A stretch of 64,000 nt of DNA. Source: Amycolatopsis sp. NBC_01480 (GTDB lineage Bacteria; Actinomycetota; Actinomycetes; Mycobacteriales; Pseudonocardiaceae). The notes beneath the pieces were generated by a model, which had not been told where the DNA came from, did not search any database, and was given only the letters and a program-made list of their open reading frames with translations. Position 1 is the first letter of the stretch, and each line of letters begins with the position of its first letter. Made by a program: the position numbers and the translations under genes. The stretch lies in the NCBI RefSeq assembly GCF_036227205.1, contig NZ_CP109442.1, positions 6,696,001 to 6,760,000 on the forward strand. Direction: 5' to 3'. Shown here piece by piece: positions 51,330 through 60,685 of this stretch.

Positions 51330-52817
51330 ATGGTGGAGGTGCTGGTGGTCGGGGCCGGCCCGACCGGGCTGACCGCGGCGTGCGCGCTGCTGGCCCGGGG
51401 GATCCAGGTCCGGGTGGTGGACGGTGCGGCGGGCCCGGCGACCACGTCGCGGGCGCTCGGCTTGCAGCCGCGCGGGCAGGAGGTGCTGCGGCGCGTCGGC
51501 GCGCTCGGCGATCTGCCCGAGCGGGCGCTGGACATCCGGGCGACCGGGATCCACGTCGCCGGCCGAAAGGTCGTCGAGGTCGGCGCGGCGATGGGGGACG
51601 GCGGGCCTCGGATGTGGTGGATTCCGCAGACGGAGGTGGAGGAGCGGCTGCGCGCGCGGCTGGCCGAGCTCGGCGGCTCGGTCGAGTGGGGCACGACGGT
51701 GCGCGCGCTGACGCAGGACGCGGACGGGGTCGATGCGGAACTCGGCGACGGGACGCGGCTGCGGGCCGGGTGGGTGATCGGCTGCGACGGCGCGCACAGC
51801 CAGGTCCGCAAGAGTGCCGGGATCGGCTTTCCCGGCGCGCCGGTGCTCGAACGGTTCCTGCTCGCCGACGTGCACCTCGACCGGTCCGGCGATACCGCGG
51901 CGGGGACCTTCCTCGGTGCCGGTGGCCAGTTCGTCGCCATGCCGCTGCCGCATCCGGACGGTGATCTGTGGCGGCTGATGGCGCCCGCTCCGGCCGGGCT
52001 GGGCGACGATCCGGACGAGGCCGCGATCCTGCGGCTGCTGACCGGGTTCGCGGTCGAACGCGCGGGCTTCTCCGGGCTGCGGATCACGAGTCCGGAGTGG
52101 ACTTCGGTCTTCCGCTTCCACCGCCGGCTCGCCGACACCTACCGGGCCGGGCGGATGCTGCTCGCCGGGGACGCGGCGCACATCCATTCCCCGCTCGGCG
52201 GACAGGGCCTGAACACCGGCGTCGGCGACGCGGAGAACCTGGCGTTCAAGCTGGCGCTGGTGATCTCCGGGCACGCGGGCGAGGCGCTGCTGGACACCTA
52301 CACCGCCGAACGCCGGCCGATCGCGGAGTCGGTGCTCCGGGCGACGAGCTTCGGCACCAAACTCGGCTTCGCCGAAACCCCCGCCGGGCAACGGGTTTTC
52401 GCGGCGGTCGCGCCCGTGTTGCGGCTGCCCGTCGTGCAGCGGCGGCTGCTGCACGCCTCGTCCCAGCTGGGGATCAGCTACCGGCGTGGGCCGCTGGCCG
52501 GGCGGCGGTTCCGCGCGTGGCGTGGCCCGGGCGTCGGCGATCGGGTGCCGGACCTGCCCACGCGTGACGCGGACGGCGGCCGGGCGTCGTTGCACGAGCG
52601 GTTGAAGACCGGCTGGGCGCTGCTCGCCGGCGGCGCCGCCGGGGACTACCTGCGCGCCGCCTCGGCCCGGCTGGGCGCCGGCAACGTCCGGGTGCTGGCG
52701 CCGGAAAACGGTGCGGCACAAGAGGTCTGGCTCGTCCGTCCGGACGGGCACCTGGCCTGGCGCGGGCGCGGTGTCGCCGGGCTGGACGCGGCGCTGAGGC
52801 GGGTGACCTGCGCATGA
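51330..52817 (+). CDS. FAD-dependent aromatic-type monooxygenase
   Basis: The 495-residue protein belongs to the phenol-hydroxylase-like class A flavin monooxygenases. It has VLVVGAGPTGLTAACALL (FAD-binding glycines), VIGCDGAHSQVRK (the DG motif for FAD and NADPH), and GRMLLAGDAAHIHSPLGGQG with LNTGVGDAENLAFKLALV, plus a C-terminal thioredoxin-like part. Members hydroxylate phenols, polyketides or rifamycin-like antibiotics; the substrate here is not evident. A GAGGAGG ribosome site lies between the palindromic operator and the ATG. The stop overlaps the tetR start. Confidence 0.88.
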   Translation: MVEVLVVGAGPTGLTAACALLARGIQVRVVDGAAGPATTSRALGLQPRGQEVLRRVGALGDLPERALDIRATGIHVAGRKVVEVGAAMGDGGPRMWWIPQTEVEERLRARLAELGGSVEWGTTVRALTQDADGVDAELGDGTRLRAGWVIGCDGAHSQVRKSAGIGFPGAPVLERFLLADVHLDRSGDTAAGTFLGAGGQFVAMPLPHPDGDLWRLMAPAPAGLGDDPDEAAILRLLTGFAVERAGFSGLRITSPEWTSVFRFHRRLADTYRAGRMLLAGDAAHIHSPLGGQGLNTGVGDAENLAFKLALVISGHAGEALLDTYTAERRPIAESVLRATSFGTKLGFAETPAGQRVFAAVAPVLRLPVVQRRLLHASSQLGISYRRGPLAGRRFRAWRGPGVGDRVPDLPTRDADGGRASLHERLKTGWALLAGGAAGDYLRAASARLGAGNVRVLAPENGAAQEVWLVRPDGHLAWRGRGVAGLDAALRRVTCA

Positions 52818-53434
52818 CACCGGCCGAAAGCGGCTCACGGGGGCGGCCGCGGGACCCTCGCACCGACCAGGCCATTCTGCGGGCCGCGCTGGACTTGTTC
52901 CTGGAGCACGGGCCCGACGGCGCGAGCATCGAGCAGATCGCGAAACGGGCCGGCGTCGCCCGGCTCACGGTCTACCGGCGGTGGGCGACCAAGGAGGACC
53001 TGCTGCTGGCCGCCGTCGACCAGGCCCGGGAGATCGACGAGTTCACGTTGTTCGAAGACTTCCAGCCGACGGGTGACGGGCTGGCCGCGCTGCTCGAGAC
53101 CGCCGTCGAGCACCTGGTGCGGCTCGCCGCCGATCCGCGCTCGAAACAGCTGGTGTTACGCCTGATCGGCACGTCGTCCAGCCATCCGGACCTGCTGCGT
53201 GCGTTCTGGGACACGTATCTGTGGCCACGCCGGGAGCGCGCGAACGCCCGGGTCCGCGAGCTCGCCGAGCATGGCGCACTGCCCGCGGACACCGATCCCG
53301 ACGCGCTGATGGACGCCGTGCTCGGCGCCCTGCTCTACCGGATCCTGCTGTACCCGGACCCGCCCACGGCCGATGAGCTGCGCGAACGCGCCCGTGCCGT
53401 GCTCCGGCAGGTCGGCGCCTACCGGACCGGGTGA
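52814..53434 (+). CDS. TetR-family repressor of the monooxygenase operon
   Basis: This 206-residue TetR protein has ILRAALDLFLEHGPDGASIE then QIAKRAGVARLTVYRRWATKEDLL, and a TetR C-terminal domain (LVRLAADPRSKQLVLRLIG). It is co-translated with the monooxygenase (ATGA overlap), so the pair forms an autoregulated two-gene operon behind the palindrome at 51288. The inducer is probably the monooxygenase substrate; this arrangement is typical of antibiotic or aromatic-compound resistance units. Confidence 0.88.
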   Translation: MTPAESGSRGRPRDPRTDQAILRAALDLFLEHGPDGASIEQIAKRAGVARLTVYRRWATKEDLLLAAVDQAREIDEFTLFEDFQPTGDGLAALLETAVEHLVRLAADPRSKQLVLRLIGTSSSHPDLLRAFWDTYLWPRRERANARVRELAEHGALPADTDPDALMDAVLGALLYRILLYPDPPTADELRERARAVLRQVGAYRTG

Positions 53435-53509
53435 AGGAGACCGCACGGTGTCATTCGGCTGCGGCGAGAACTGGCGGTGCGAGGAACGACGCGTCCTGCA
53501 TAATGGCGA

Positions 53510-53525
53510 CTAAGCGCGCGCTTAG
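53510..53525. promoter_or_regulatory. Palindrome in promoter of SDR operon
   Basis: CTAAGCGCGCGCTTAG is a perfect 16-bp palindrome 33 bases before the first SDR gene. A possible -10 element (CATAAT at 53499-53504) lies just upstream, so a bound protein would block transcription. The half-site AAGCGC is seen with TetR-type repressors. Confidence 0.55.
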
Positions 53526-53557
53526 CGCAGGCCGCGAGAGGACAGGAGACCAGTGTT

Positions 53558-54310
53558 GTGAACTCGTTCAAGGATCGCGTGGCGATCGTCACCGGGGCCA
53601 GCCGCGGGATCGGCCTCGGCATCGCCAAGGAGCTGGTCGAGCGCGGCGCGAAGGTGTGCATCACCGCGCGCAAGCCGGAGCCGCTGGCCGAGGCCGTCGC
53701 GGAGCTGGGCGGCGGCGACTTCGCCATCGCCGTGCCCGGCAAGGCCGACGACGTCGAGCACCAGGGCGAGGCAGTGGCCAAGACCGTCGAGCGGTTCGGC
53801 CGGGTCGACATGCTGGTCAACAACACCGGGATCAACCCCGTGTTCGGCCCCACCCTGGACATCGACCCGGCGGCCGCGGCCAAGATCCTCGGCGTCAACG
53901 TGCTCGCGCCGCTGTCCTGGATCAAGCACGCCCGCGACGCCTGGATGGGCGAGCACGGCGGCTCGGTGGTCAACATCGCCTCGGTCGCCGGCATCCGGGC
54001 CTCACCCGGCATCGGCATCTACGGCGTCAGCAAGGCCGCGCTGATCCGGCTCACCCAGGAGCTCGGCGCCGAGCTGGGGCCGAAGATCCGGGTGAACGCC
54101 GTGGCGCCCGCGGTGGTCAAGACCAAGTTCGCGACGGCGCTGTACGAGGGCCGCGAGGAGGAGGTCGCCTCGGCCTACCCGATGAAGCGGCTCGGCGTGC
54201 CCGCCGACATCGCCGGCGCGGTGGCGTTCCTGCTGTCCGAGGACGCGGGCTGGATCACCGGCCAGACCATCGTGCTCGACGGTGGCGTGACGCTGGTCGG
54301 CGGCCTGTGA
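53558..54310 (+). CDS. Short-chain dehydrogenase/reductase (FabG-like)
   Basis: The 250-residue SDR has the NAD(P)-binding TGASRGIG, the NNTG structural motif (LVNNTGINP; normally NNAG), and the catalytic Ser, Tyr, Lys in NIASVAGIRAS and YGVSKAAL. The C-terminal WITGQTIVLDGGVTL is typical of the classical group. The GTG at 53558 has GGAG upstream. It is the first of two SDR genes that overlap by four bases, so they likely act on one pathway, perhaps a fatty or steroid alcohol; substrate unknown. Confidence 0.9.
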   Translation: MNSFKDRVAIVTGASRGIGLGIAKELVERGAKVCITARKPEPLAEAVAELGGGDFAIAVPGKADDVEHQGEAVAKTVERFGRVDMLVNNTGINPVFGPTLDIDPAAAAKILGVNVLAPLSWIKHARDAWMGEHGGSVVNIASVAGIRASPGIGIYGVSKAALIRLTQELGAELGPKIRVNAVAPAVVKTKFATALYEGREEEVASAYPMKRLGVPADIAGAVAFLLSEDAGWITGQTIVLDGGVTLVGGL

Positions 54311-55080
54311 GCGCCGGGGTCGTCGTCACCGGGGGTGGTGGCGGGATCGGCGCGGCGCTGGCCCGGCGGTTCGCCGCCGACGGCGCCCGTGTGGTGGTCG
54401 CGGACCTCAACGGGGACACCGCCGCCGAGGTGGCGGCTGAGGTCGGAGGGACCGCGTTCGCCGGGGACGTCGCGAGCGAGGACGGCGTCACGAAGCTCAT
54501 CGCCGCCGCGCGCGAAACGCTGGGCGAGATCGACGTCTTCTGCGCGAACGCGGGCATCGCGCCGTTCGGCGGGGAGCAGTCGACCGAAGAGGACTGGGCG
54601 CGCACCTGGGACGTCAACGTGATGTCGCACGTCCGCGCGGCCCGGCTGCTGCTGCCGGCCTGGCTCGAGCGCGGCAAGGGGCATTTCATCGCGACGGCGT
54701 CCGCCGCGGGCCTGCTGACCAGCCTCGGCTCCGCGCCGTACTCGGTGACCAAGCACGGCGCGCTGGCCTTCGCCGAATGGCTTTCCGCGACCTACCGCCA
54801 CCGCGGCCTGACCGTGCAGGCGATCTGCCCGCAGGGCGTGCGTACGGCGATGCTGGAGAGCACCGGCGAGCGCGGCAAGCTGCTGATGGAAGCGTCGGCG
54901 ATCGAGCCGGCGCAGGTGGCCGACGCGTTGTTCGCCGCCATCGAGGAGGGCCGTTTCCTGGTGCTGCCGCACGAAGAAGTCGCCCAGTACTACGCGGCGC
55001 GCGCCACCCAGACCGACCGCTGGCTCGGTGGTATGAACAAGTTGCAGCGCAAGATGGAAGAGCTGCCCGAACAGGGCTGA
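54307..55080 (+). CDS. Short-chain dehydrogenase/reductase, second gene
   Basis: This 257-residue classical SDR has the cofactor motif TGGGGGIGAAL (an unusual run of glycines in place of TGxxxGIG), CANAG, the catalytic Ser in TASAAGLL and Y-x3-K in PYSVTKHGAL. Asp after strand 2 (VVVADLNG) suggests NAD(H). The GTG start overlaps the stop of the first SDR gene (GTGA). A long hairpin follows the stop. Confidence 0.9.
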   Translation: MSAGVVVTGGGGGIGAALARRFAADGARVVVADLNGDTAAEVAAEVGGTAFAGDVASEDGVTKLIAAARETLGEIDVFCANAGIAPFGGEQSTEEDWARTWDVNVMSHVRAARLLLPAWLERGKGHFIATASAAGLLTSLGSAPYSVTKHGALAFAEWLSATYRHRGLTVQAICPQGVRTAMLESTGERGKLLMEASAIEPAQVADALFAAIEEGRFLVLPHEEVAQYYAARATQTDRWLGGMNKLQRKMEELPEQG

Positions 55081-55088
55081 CCCGCCTT

Positions 55089-55141
55089 GCCGTCAAGGCC
55101 TCCGTACCCGCGTCGGACGCGGGTAAGGAGGCCTTGACGGC
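55089..55141 (+). repeat. Long intergenic hairpin after SDR genes
   Basis: Two 24-base arms (55089-55112 and 55118-55141) pair at 23 positions around a 5-base loop, with a core of GTCAAGGCCTCC. It may act as terminator, but it lacks a T run. The sequence looks like a dispersed intergenic element; I recall similar hairpins in Amycolatopsis genomes, which needs checking. The remaining 200 bases to the next gene show nothing clear. Confidence 0.55.
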
Positions 55142-55338
55142 GTTCACCGGCCGATTCCCGGGCCGCTGCCGGAATTCTTTCCTTCGCCTTCGGCCGGGCA
55201 GCGCAGGCGCGTTGATCCACTGCTGTCCGGAACACGACAGGAAACCGGGCTGATCTTGACACCGCCCGCGCGCCCCGAGGACCGTCTCGTTCGCACTTCG
55301 GCGAAACAACTCGGCTCCGGAGCGAAGGACGAGCAGAC

Positions 55339-58017
55339 ATGGGCAAGCGTCGACTATTACTGAGATTGTCGGGCGCGGGCCTGCTGGCCGCCGCGCTCGC
55401 GATTCCCGTTTCCGCCCCGGCCGGGGCCGCGACCCTGGTCTCCGATCCGGCGTCGCTGGTGAACCCGTTCATCGGCACTTCCAACCAGGCGGACGACTTC
55501 CCGGGCGCGGACGTGCCGTTCGGCATGGCCCAGTGGAGCCCGGACACCCCCAGCCGGCCCAGCGGCGGCGGCTACGAATACAACGACAATTCCATCACCG
55601 GATTCAGTTTGACGCATTTGTCCGGTCCGGGCTGTGGCGCGGACGGCGACGTCCCCATTCTGCCCACCGTCGGCGGGGTGGACGCCGGGGCCAGGGATTC
55701 GTTTTCGCACGCCAATGAGTCCGGGACCGCCGGGTATTACTCCGTCGGCCTCGACAATGGCGTGAAAACGGAGCTGACCGCCGCCCTGCGCTCCGGCATG
55801 GCCAAGTTCACCTTCCCGTCGAGCACCCAGTCCAATCTGGTCTTCAAGCTCAACGGCAGCCAGAACGGCACCTCGGACCAGACCTGGAACGTGGTCAGCC
55901 CGACCGAGGTGTCCGGCTCGGTGACCTCCGGGCACTTCTGCGGCGCCGGCTTCACCTACACGCTCTACTTCGACCTGGTCTTCGACCGGCCGTTCGCGAC
56001 CAGCGGCACCGCCGCGGCGCCCGCCGTCACGCCGAAGGCCGAGCCGGGCAAGCTGCACGGCCAGGCCGCCGCGGCCAAACCGGCGGCTCCGGCGGCCGGG
56101 CCCGCCAGCTCGTACGTCCGGTTCGACACCACCTCCAACCCCACCGTGCAGGCGAAGGTCGGTGTGTCCTACGTGTCGGTGGCGAACGCGGTGGCGAACC
56201 GGGCGGCCGACCTGCCGTCGTTCGACTTCAACGGCACCAAGCAGGCCGCGCACGACTCGTGGAACTCGATGCTCGGGCGCATCCAGGTGGGCGGCGGCAC
56301 GGCCGCGCAGCAGCGGATCTTCTACACCGCGCTGTACCACTCCCTGTTGCACCCCAACGTGTTCTCCGACTCCAACGGCCAGTACATCGGCTTCGACAAC
56401 CAGGTGCACACCGTCGCGAGTGGACACAAGGCGCAGTACGCCAACTTCTCCGGCTGGGACATCTACCGCACCCAGGCGCAGCTTTCGGCGCTGGTCGCAC
56501 CGGCCGAGACCAGTGACATCGCGCAGTCCATGATCACCGACTACGCCCAGGGCGGCACGCTGCCCAAGTGGGCGCAGAACAACGGCGAGACCGACGTGAT
56601 GGTCGGGGACCCGGCCGCGCCGATCCTGGCGAACTACTACGCGTTCGGCGCCCGCGGGTTCGACACCGCCGCGGCACTGGCCGCGATGGAGCACCAGGCG
56701 AGCGAGCCGAACAACGACCGGCCCTGGCTCGCCGACCTGAACTCGCCCGGCTACATCCCGGGCAACGTCGACAGCAACTACGAATGCTGCAACGCCTACG
56801 GCCCGGTCTCCACGCAGCTGGAGTACGACTCCGCGGACTTCGCGGTCTCGGCGTTCGCCGGGGCGCTGGGGGACACGGCGAACCAGGCCTTCTACGCCGG
56901 CCGCGCGCAGAACTGGAAGAACACCTTCAACCCGGCCAGCGGTTTCATGCAGCCGAAGGACTCCAGTGGCGCGTGGAGCGGCGGGTTCGACCCGAAGAGC
57001 CAGTCCGGCTTCGTCGAGGGCACCTCGTGGCAGTACACCGGCATGGTGCCGTTCAACGTGGCCGGTCTCGCGAAAGCGCGCGGCGGCAACGCTTCGCTGG
57101 TGAGCTACCTCGACAGCGTGCTGTCGGACTTCCACTACGGCGACGGCAGCAAGTCCGACCTGGGCAACGAGCCGAGCCTGGAACTGCCGTGGGAGTACGA
57201 CTACGTCGGGCAGCCGTACAAAACACAGAAGGTCGTGCGGCAGGTCCAGGACCAGATCTGGACCGACGCCCCCGGCGGGCTGGCCGGCAACGACGACCTC
57301 GGCGCGATGAGCGCGTGGTACGTCTTCTCCGCACTCGGCTTCTACCCGATGACGCCGGGCACGGCGGACCTCGCGCTCGGCAGCCCGCTGTTCACGCAGT
57401 CCGTGACCACGCTGCCCAGCGGGAAAACGCTGACCGTCAACGCGCCGACCGCCGCCGACAACGCGCCGTACGTGCAGAGCGCCACCTGGAACGGCGGGGC
57501 GTGGAACAACGCGTACGTCCCGACGTCGGCGATCACGGCGGGCGGCACGCTCGCGTTCACCTTGGGCACCACGGCCAACACGGGCTGGGCGGCCTCCAGC
57601 CCGCCGCCCTCGTACGAGAGCGGGAGCTTGCCGCACCTGGGCACGCTGACCTCGGGGATCGCCGGAAAGTGCGCCGATGTCGACCACAGCGGCACGGCGA
57701 GCCCGACGAAGGTCCAGATCTACACCTGCAACCCGACCGGCGCCCAGCAGTGGTACGCCGCGCCGGACGGTTCGTTGCAGGCCGAGGGCGGCTGCCTCGA
57801 CGTCTCCAACAGCGGCACCGCCGAGGACACCCTGGTCCAGCGGTGGCACTGCAACGGCAGCGTCGCGCAGGTCTGGCAGCCCGGCGCCAACGGCTCGCTG
57901 GTGAACCCGAATTCCGGGCGCTGCCTCGACGATCCGCAGTCCACCACGGTCGACGGCACCCAGCTGCGGATCCACACCTGCAACGGCACCCCGGCGCAGA
58001 GCTGGACGCACAACTGA
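55339..58017 (+). CDS. Secreted GH92 alpha-mannosidase with ricin-type lectin domain
   Basis: The 892-residue protein begins with an export signal (KRRLLLRL, hydrophobic LLAAALAIPVSAPAGAA, abridged). The GH92 alpha-mannosidase domain follows (LVNPFIGTSNQADDFPGADVPF, abridged; SGWDIYRTQ; NDDLGAMSAWYVFSALGFYP). It should act on mannose-containing glycans outside the cell with calcium. From about residue 770 a ricin B-like beta-trefoil shows three repeats with Q-x-W ends (AQQWYAAPDG, AQVWQPGANG, AQSWTHN), a carbohydrate-binding module. A proline/alanine insert lies at about 230-255. It stands alone between hairpins. Confidence 0.9.
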   Translation: MGKRRLLLRLSGAGLLAAALAIPVSAPAGAATLVSDPASLVNPFIGTSNQADDFPGADVPFGMAQWSPDTPSRPSGGGYEYNDNSITGFSLTHLSGPGCGADGDVPILPTVGGVDAGARDSFSHANESGTAGYYSVGLDNGVKTELTAALRSGMAKFTFPSSTQSNLVFKLNGSQNGTSDQTWNVVSPTEVSGSVTSGHFCGAGFTYTLYFDLVFDRPFATSGTAAAPAVTPKAEPGKLHGQAAAAKPAAPAAGPASSYVRFDTTSNPTVQAKVGVSYVSVANAVANRAADLPSFDFNGTKQAAHDSWNSMLGRIQVGGGTAAQQRIFYTALYHSLLHPNVFSDSNGQYIGFDNQVHTVASGHKAQYANFSGWDIYRTQAQLSALVAPAETSDIAQSMITDYAQGGTLPKWAQNNGETDVMVGDPAAPILANYYAFGARGFDTAAALAAMEHQASEPNNDRPWLADLNSPGYIPGNVDSNYECCNAYGPVSTQLEYDSADFAVSAFAGALGDTANQAFYAGRAQNWKNTFNPASGFMQPKDSSGAWSGGFDPKSQSGFVEGTSWQYTGMVPFNVAGLAKARGGNASLVSYLDSVLSDFHYGDGSKSDLGNEPSLELPWEYDYVGQPYKTQKVVRQVQDQIWTDAPGGLAGNDDLGAMSAWYVFSALGFYPMTPGTADLALGSPLFTQSVTTLPSGKTLTVNAPTAADNAPYVQSATWNGGAWNNAYVPTSAITAGGTLAFTLGTTANTGWAASSPPPSYESGSLPHLGTLTSGIAGKCADVDHSGTASPTKVQIYTCNPTGAQQWYAAPDGSLQAEGGCLDVSNSGTAEDTLVQRWHCNGSVAQVWQPGANGSLVNPNSGRCLDDPQSTTVDGTQLRIHTCNGTPAQSWTHN

Positions 58018-58037
58018 GCTGAACCGGTCGGCTCCAC

Positions 58038-58074
58038 TGTGGCGTTCGGTGCGCTGGACGCACCGAACGCCACA
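58038..58074. repeat. Intergenic hairpin after mannosidase gene
   Basis: A perfect 16-bp inverted repeat, TGTGGCGTTCGGTGCG (58038-58053) with its complement (58059-58074), has a 5-base loop 20 bases after the mannosidase stop. It lies between two convergent genes and may terminate both. Its form suggests a dispersed intergenic element like the one at 55089, though the sequence differs. Confidence 0.55.
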
Positions 58075-58162
58075 TTGGGTGCGTGGAATGAGGGCTGGGC
58101 GCGCGGCGTCTCCGTTGAGGGCGGTGGCGGGGCAGGGCTGGAGCAACCAAGGCTGGGGCGGA

Positions 58163-58990
58163 TCAGTCTCCGGTGTGGGGCGGGAACCGGGGCGGCCGCC
58201 GTTCGTTCCAGCTGGCCACGCCCTCGACGACTTCCGGGTGGGCAAAGGATTCCAGCATCAGCCCGGTCGACGTCACGGCTGCCTGTTCCAGCGGCATCGC
58301 GGGTTCGCGGGTGACCTGGTCCTTGATCGTCGCCATCGAGCGCGGGGCGCTGTACGTGGCGAGTTCGGTGGCGTACGCGTGCGCGCGCAGCGCCAGCTCG
58401 CCCGCGGGCACGACCGCCTGCACCAGCCCGTATTCCAGCGCCTGCTCGGCGGTGAACGTGCGGGCCGAGAGCAGCAGGTCCAGCGCGCGGCCGCGGCCGA
58501 TGAGTTCCGTCAGCAGCTTCGCGACACCGTACTCGGCGATCAGCCCGCGGCGCGCGAACGCCGTGGTGAACTTCGCGCCCGCGGCGGCGAACCGCACGTC
58601 GGCGGCGCACGCGATGACAAAACCGAGGCCCGCGCAGCCGCCGTTGATCGCGGCGACGACCGGGACCCGAACGAACGCGGCGGCGAGCACGTCGCGGTAG
58701 CCCTCCCGGTCGGCCTCGGTCACCGGCGGCGCCTCGGCGGTGTTGTCCAGCAGGCCCAGGTCCGCGCCGGGGCAGAAGGCGCGCCCGGCGCCGGTCACCA
58801 CCACCGCGCGGACGGCCGGGTCGGCGTCGGCCTCGCGCAGCCGGGCGCCGTAGCGCACCTGCATGGCGCGGTCCATCGCGTTGCTCCGCTCGGGCCGGTC
58901 GAAGGTGAGCGTGGCGACCGGCGCGGCCACCCCGTACCGGACACCATCCACAGTGGACTCTTCAACAGTGGACTCTTCAGCGGGCAACAC
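58163..58990 (-). CDS. Enoyl-CoA hydratase/isomerase family protein
   Basis: The 275-residue crotonase-fold protein shows VATLTFDRPERSNAMDRAM, VVTGAGRAFCPGADLG (oxyanion hole), INGGCAGLGFVIACAADVRFA, and RRGLIAEYGVAKLLTELIG with the acidic residue used in hydration. It acts on acyl-CoA substrates, perhaps those made by the ligase at 60995. The start is uncertain: GTG at 58990 sits only two bases from an AGGAGG site, while TTG at 58987 has better spacing. A 15-base direct duplication (58951-58980) encodes a repeated EESTV near the N-terminus. Confidence 0.87.
   Translation of the reverse strand: MLPAEESTVEESTVDGVRYGVAAPVATLTFDRPERSNAMDRAMQVRYGARLREADADPAVRAVVVTGAGRAFCPGADLGLLDNTAEAPPVTEADREGYRDVLAAAFVRVPVVAAINGGCAGLGFVIACAADVRFAAAGAKFTTAFARRGLIAEYGVAKLLTELIGRGRALDLLLSARTFTAEQALEYGLVQAVVPAGELALRAHAYATELATYSAPRSMATIKDQVTREPAMPLEQAAVTSTGLMLESFAHPEVVEGVASWNERRPPRFPPHTGD
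58951..58980. repeat. 15-base tandem duplication inside hydratase N-terminus
   Basis: CAGTGGACTCTTCA plus one base occurs twice in direct succession (58951-58965, 58966-58980), adding a second copy of a five-residue unit to the disordered N-terminus of the hydratase. It is in frame and probably harmless. Confidence 0.7.
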
Positions 58991-59248
58991 GGCCTCCTCG
59001 TCGCGGCGTTCCCGGCGGTGCACGGGCCCGGCCGAGCGTACGCGCGGACGGCTGCCGGGCCGAGTGATAACGGGCAAATTTTTCCGGCATAACCCCGCAA
59101 ACAGATCGAATCGGGCGGACTGGCCCGGCAGGTTCCGGCCGGTACCGGCAAGATCACGCTGCGAAGTCATCGGCTTCGAAGGTGTAACCGCAGCGGACCG
59201 TGGGTAGTCATCTTCGAATCGATCAGCGGTACCGAAAGGCAGAGCTTG

Positions 59249-60685
59249 ATGTCCGACGCGGGAGACACATCCGGGAAACTGACCGTGGAGGACGTCCACG
59301 TCACCGATCCGTCGGTGATCAGACGAGCCGTCGGCGCGGCCGCGGTCGGCAACATCACCGAGTGGTACGACTTCGGCGTCTACGGCTACCTGGCCACGAC
59401 CATCCAGAAGGTGTTCTTCACCGACCTGCCGACCGCGACCGGGCAGATCGCGACGTTCGGGGTGTTCGCGGTCTCGTTCCTGATCCGGCCGTTCGGCGGG
59501 CTGATCTTCGGGCCGCTGGGGGACCGGATCGGCCGCAAGCGCGTGCTGTCGCTCACGGTCATCCTGATGGCGCTGGGCACGCTCCTGCTCGGCGTCATCC
59601 CGAGCTACGGCGCGATCGGCATCGCCGCGCCCATGCTGGTGCTGCTGGCCCGGCTGCTGCAGGGCATCTCGACCGGCGGCGAGTACGGCAACGCGATGAC
59701 GTTCATCGCGGAGTACGCGCCGGACCGCCGCCGCGGGTTCTTCGGCAGCTGGCTGGAGTTCGGCACGCTCACCGGGTACGCCTTCGGCGCGACGATCGCG
59801 ACCGTGCTGAGCGCGGTGCTCACCGAGCAGCAGCTGCTCACCTGGGGCTGGCGGATCCCGTTCCTGATCGCGCTGCCGCTGGGCGCGGTCGGGCTGTACC
59901 TGCGGCAGCGGCTGGAGGAGTCGCCCGCGTTCGCCCAGCTGCAGAGCTCGGAGGAGCGCAAACCGGTGCAGTCGCTGGGCAGCGAGCTGCGCGCGGTGTT
60001 CACCAAGCACTGGCCCGCGATGCTGCTGTGCGCCGGGCTGGTGCTCACCTGGAACGTCACGAACTACATGCTGACCAGCTACATGCCGACGTACCTCACC
60101 GAGGCGCTGCCCGCGCACGGCGCCGGCGTCGGCACCACGTCCTCGGAGATCCTGCAGATCGTCGTGCTGGTGGTGCTGATGTTCGTGATCACGTTCGTCG
60201 GACGGCTGTCGGACAAGGTGGGCCGCCGCCCGGTCGTGATGGCCGGCTGCGCCGGGCTGGTGGTGCTCTCGCTCCCGTCGGTGCTGCTGGTGCGGGCCGG
60301 CGGCGACGTCGCCACGTTCTTCGGCCTGCTGCTGATGGGCCTGGTGCTGGTGCTCTTCTCCGCGGTCCTGCCGTCCACGCTGCCGGCGCTCTTCCCCACG
60401 CACATCCGCGCGGGCGGGCTGTCGATCGCGTTCAACATCTCGGTTTCGCTGTTCGGCGGCACGACCGCGACGGTGATGAGCGCGCTCGTCTCCGGCACCG
60501 GCGACCTGAACTGGCCCGCGTACTACCTGATCATCGCCGGGGTGATCGGCGCCGTCTGCACGTACTTCATGCGCGAGACCGCGCGCCGGTCGCTGTCCGG
60601 CTCCGGACCGACGGTGGAGACCGAGGAAGAGGCGCGCGAGCTGGTCGCGGCCTCGGCCAACGGCACCTGGCCGGAGAAGAACTGA
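59249..60685 (+). CDS. MFS transporter, metabolite:H+ symporter (MHS/ProP-like) family
   Basis: The 478-residue carrier has twelve membrane segments and the MHS signatures NITEWYDFGVYGYLA, FGPLGDRIGRKRVL (loop 2-3 motif), LQGISTGGEYGNAM, and WGWRIPFLIALPLG. Members import organic acids or betaines with protons. The ATG at 59249 follows a weak ribosome site. Its stop overlaps the start of a His/Gly-rich small membrane protein (TGATG). Lying next to enoyl-CoA hydratase and acyl-CoA ligase, it may import a carboxylic acid that the ligase activates. Confidence 0.88.
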   Translation: MSDAGDTSGKLTVEDVHVTDPSVIRRAVGAAAVGNITEWYDFGVYGYLATTIQKVFFTDLPTATGQIATFGVFAVSFLIRPFGGLIFGPLGDRIGRKRVLSLTVILMALGTLLLGVIPSYGAIGIAAPMLVLLARLLQGISTGGEYGNAMTFIAEYAPDRRRGFFGSWLEFGTLTGYAFGATIATVLSAVLTEQQLLTWGWRIPFLIALPLGAVGLYLRQRLEESPAFAQLQSSEERKPVQSLGSELRAVFTKHWPAMLLCAGLVLTWNVTNYMLTSYMPTYLTEALPAHGAGVGTTSSEILQIVVLVVLMFVITFVGRLSDKVGRRPVVMAGCAGLVVLSLPSVLLVRAGGDVATFFGLLLMGLVLVLFSAVLPSTLPALFPTHIRAGGLSIAFNISVSLFGGTTATVMSALVSGTGDLNWPAYYLIIAGVIGAVCTYFMRETARRSLSGSGPTVETEEEARELVAASANGTWPEKN

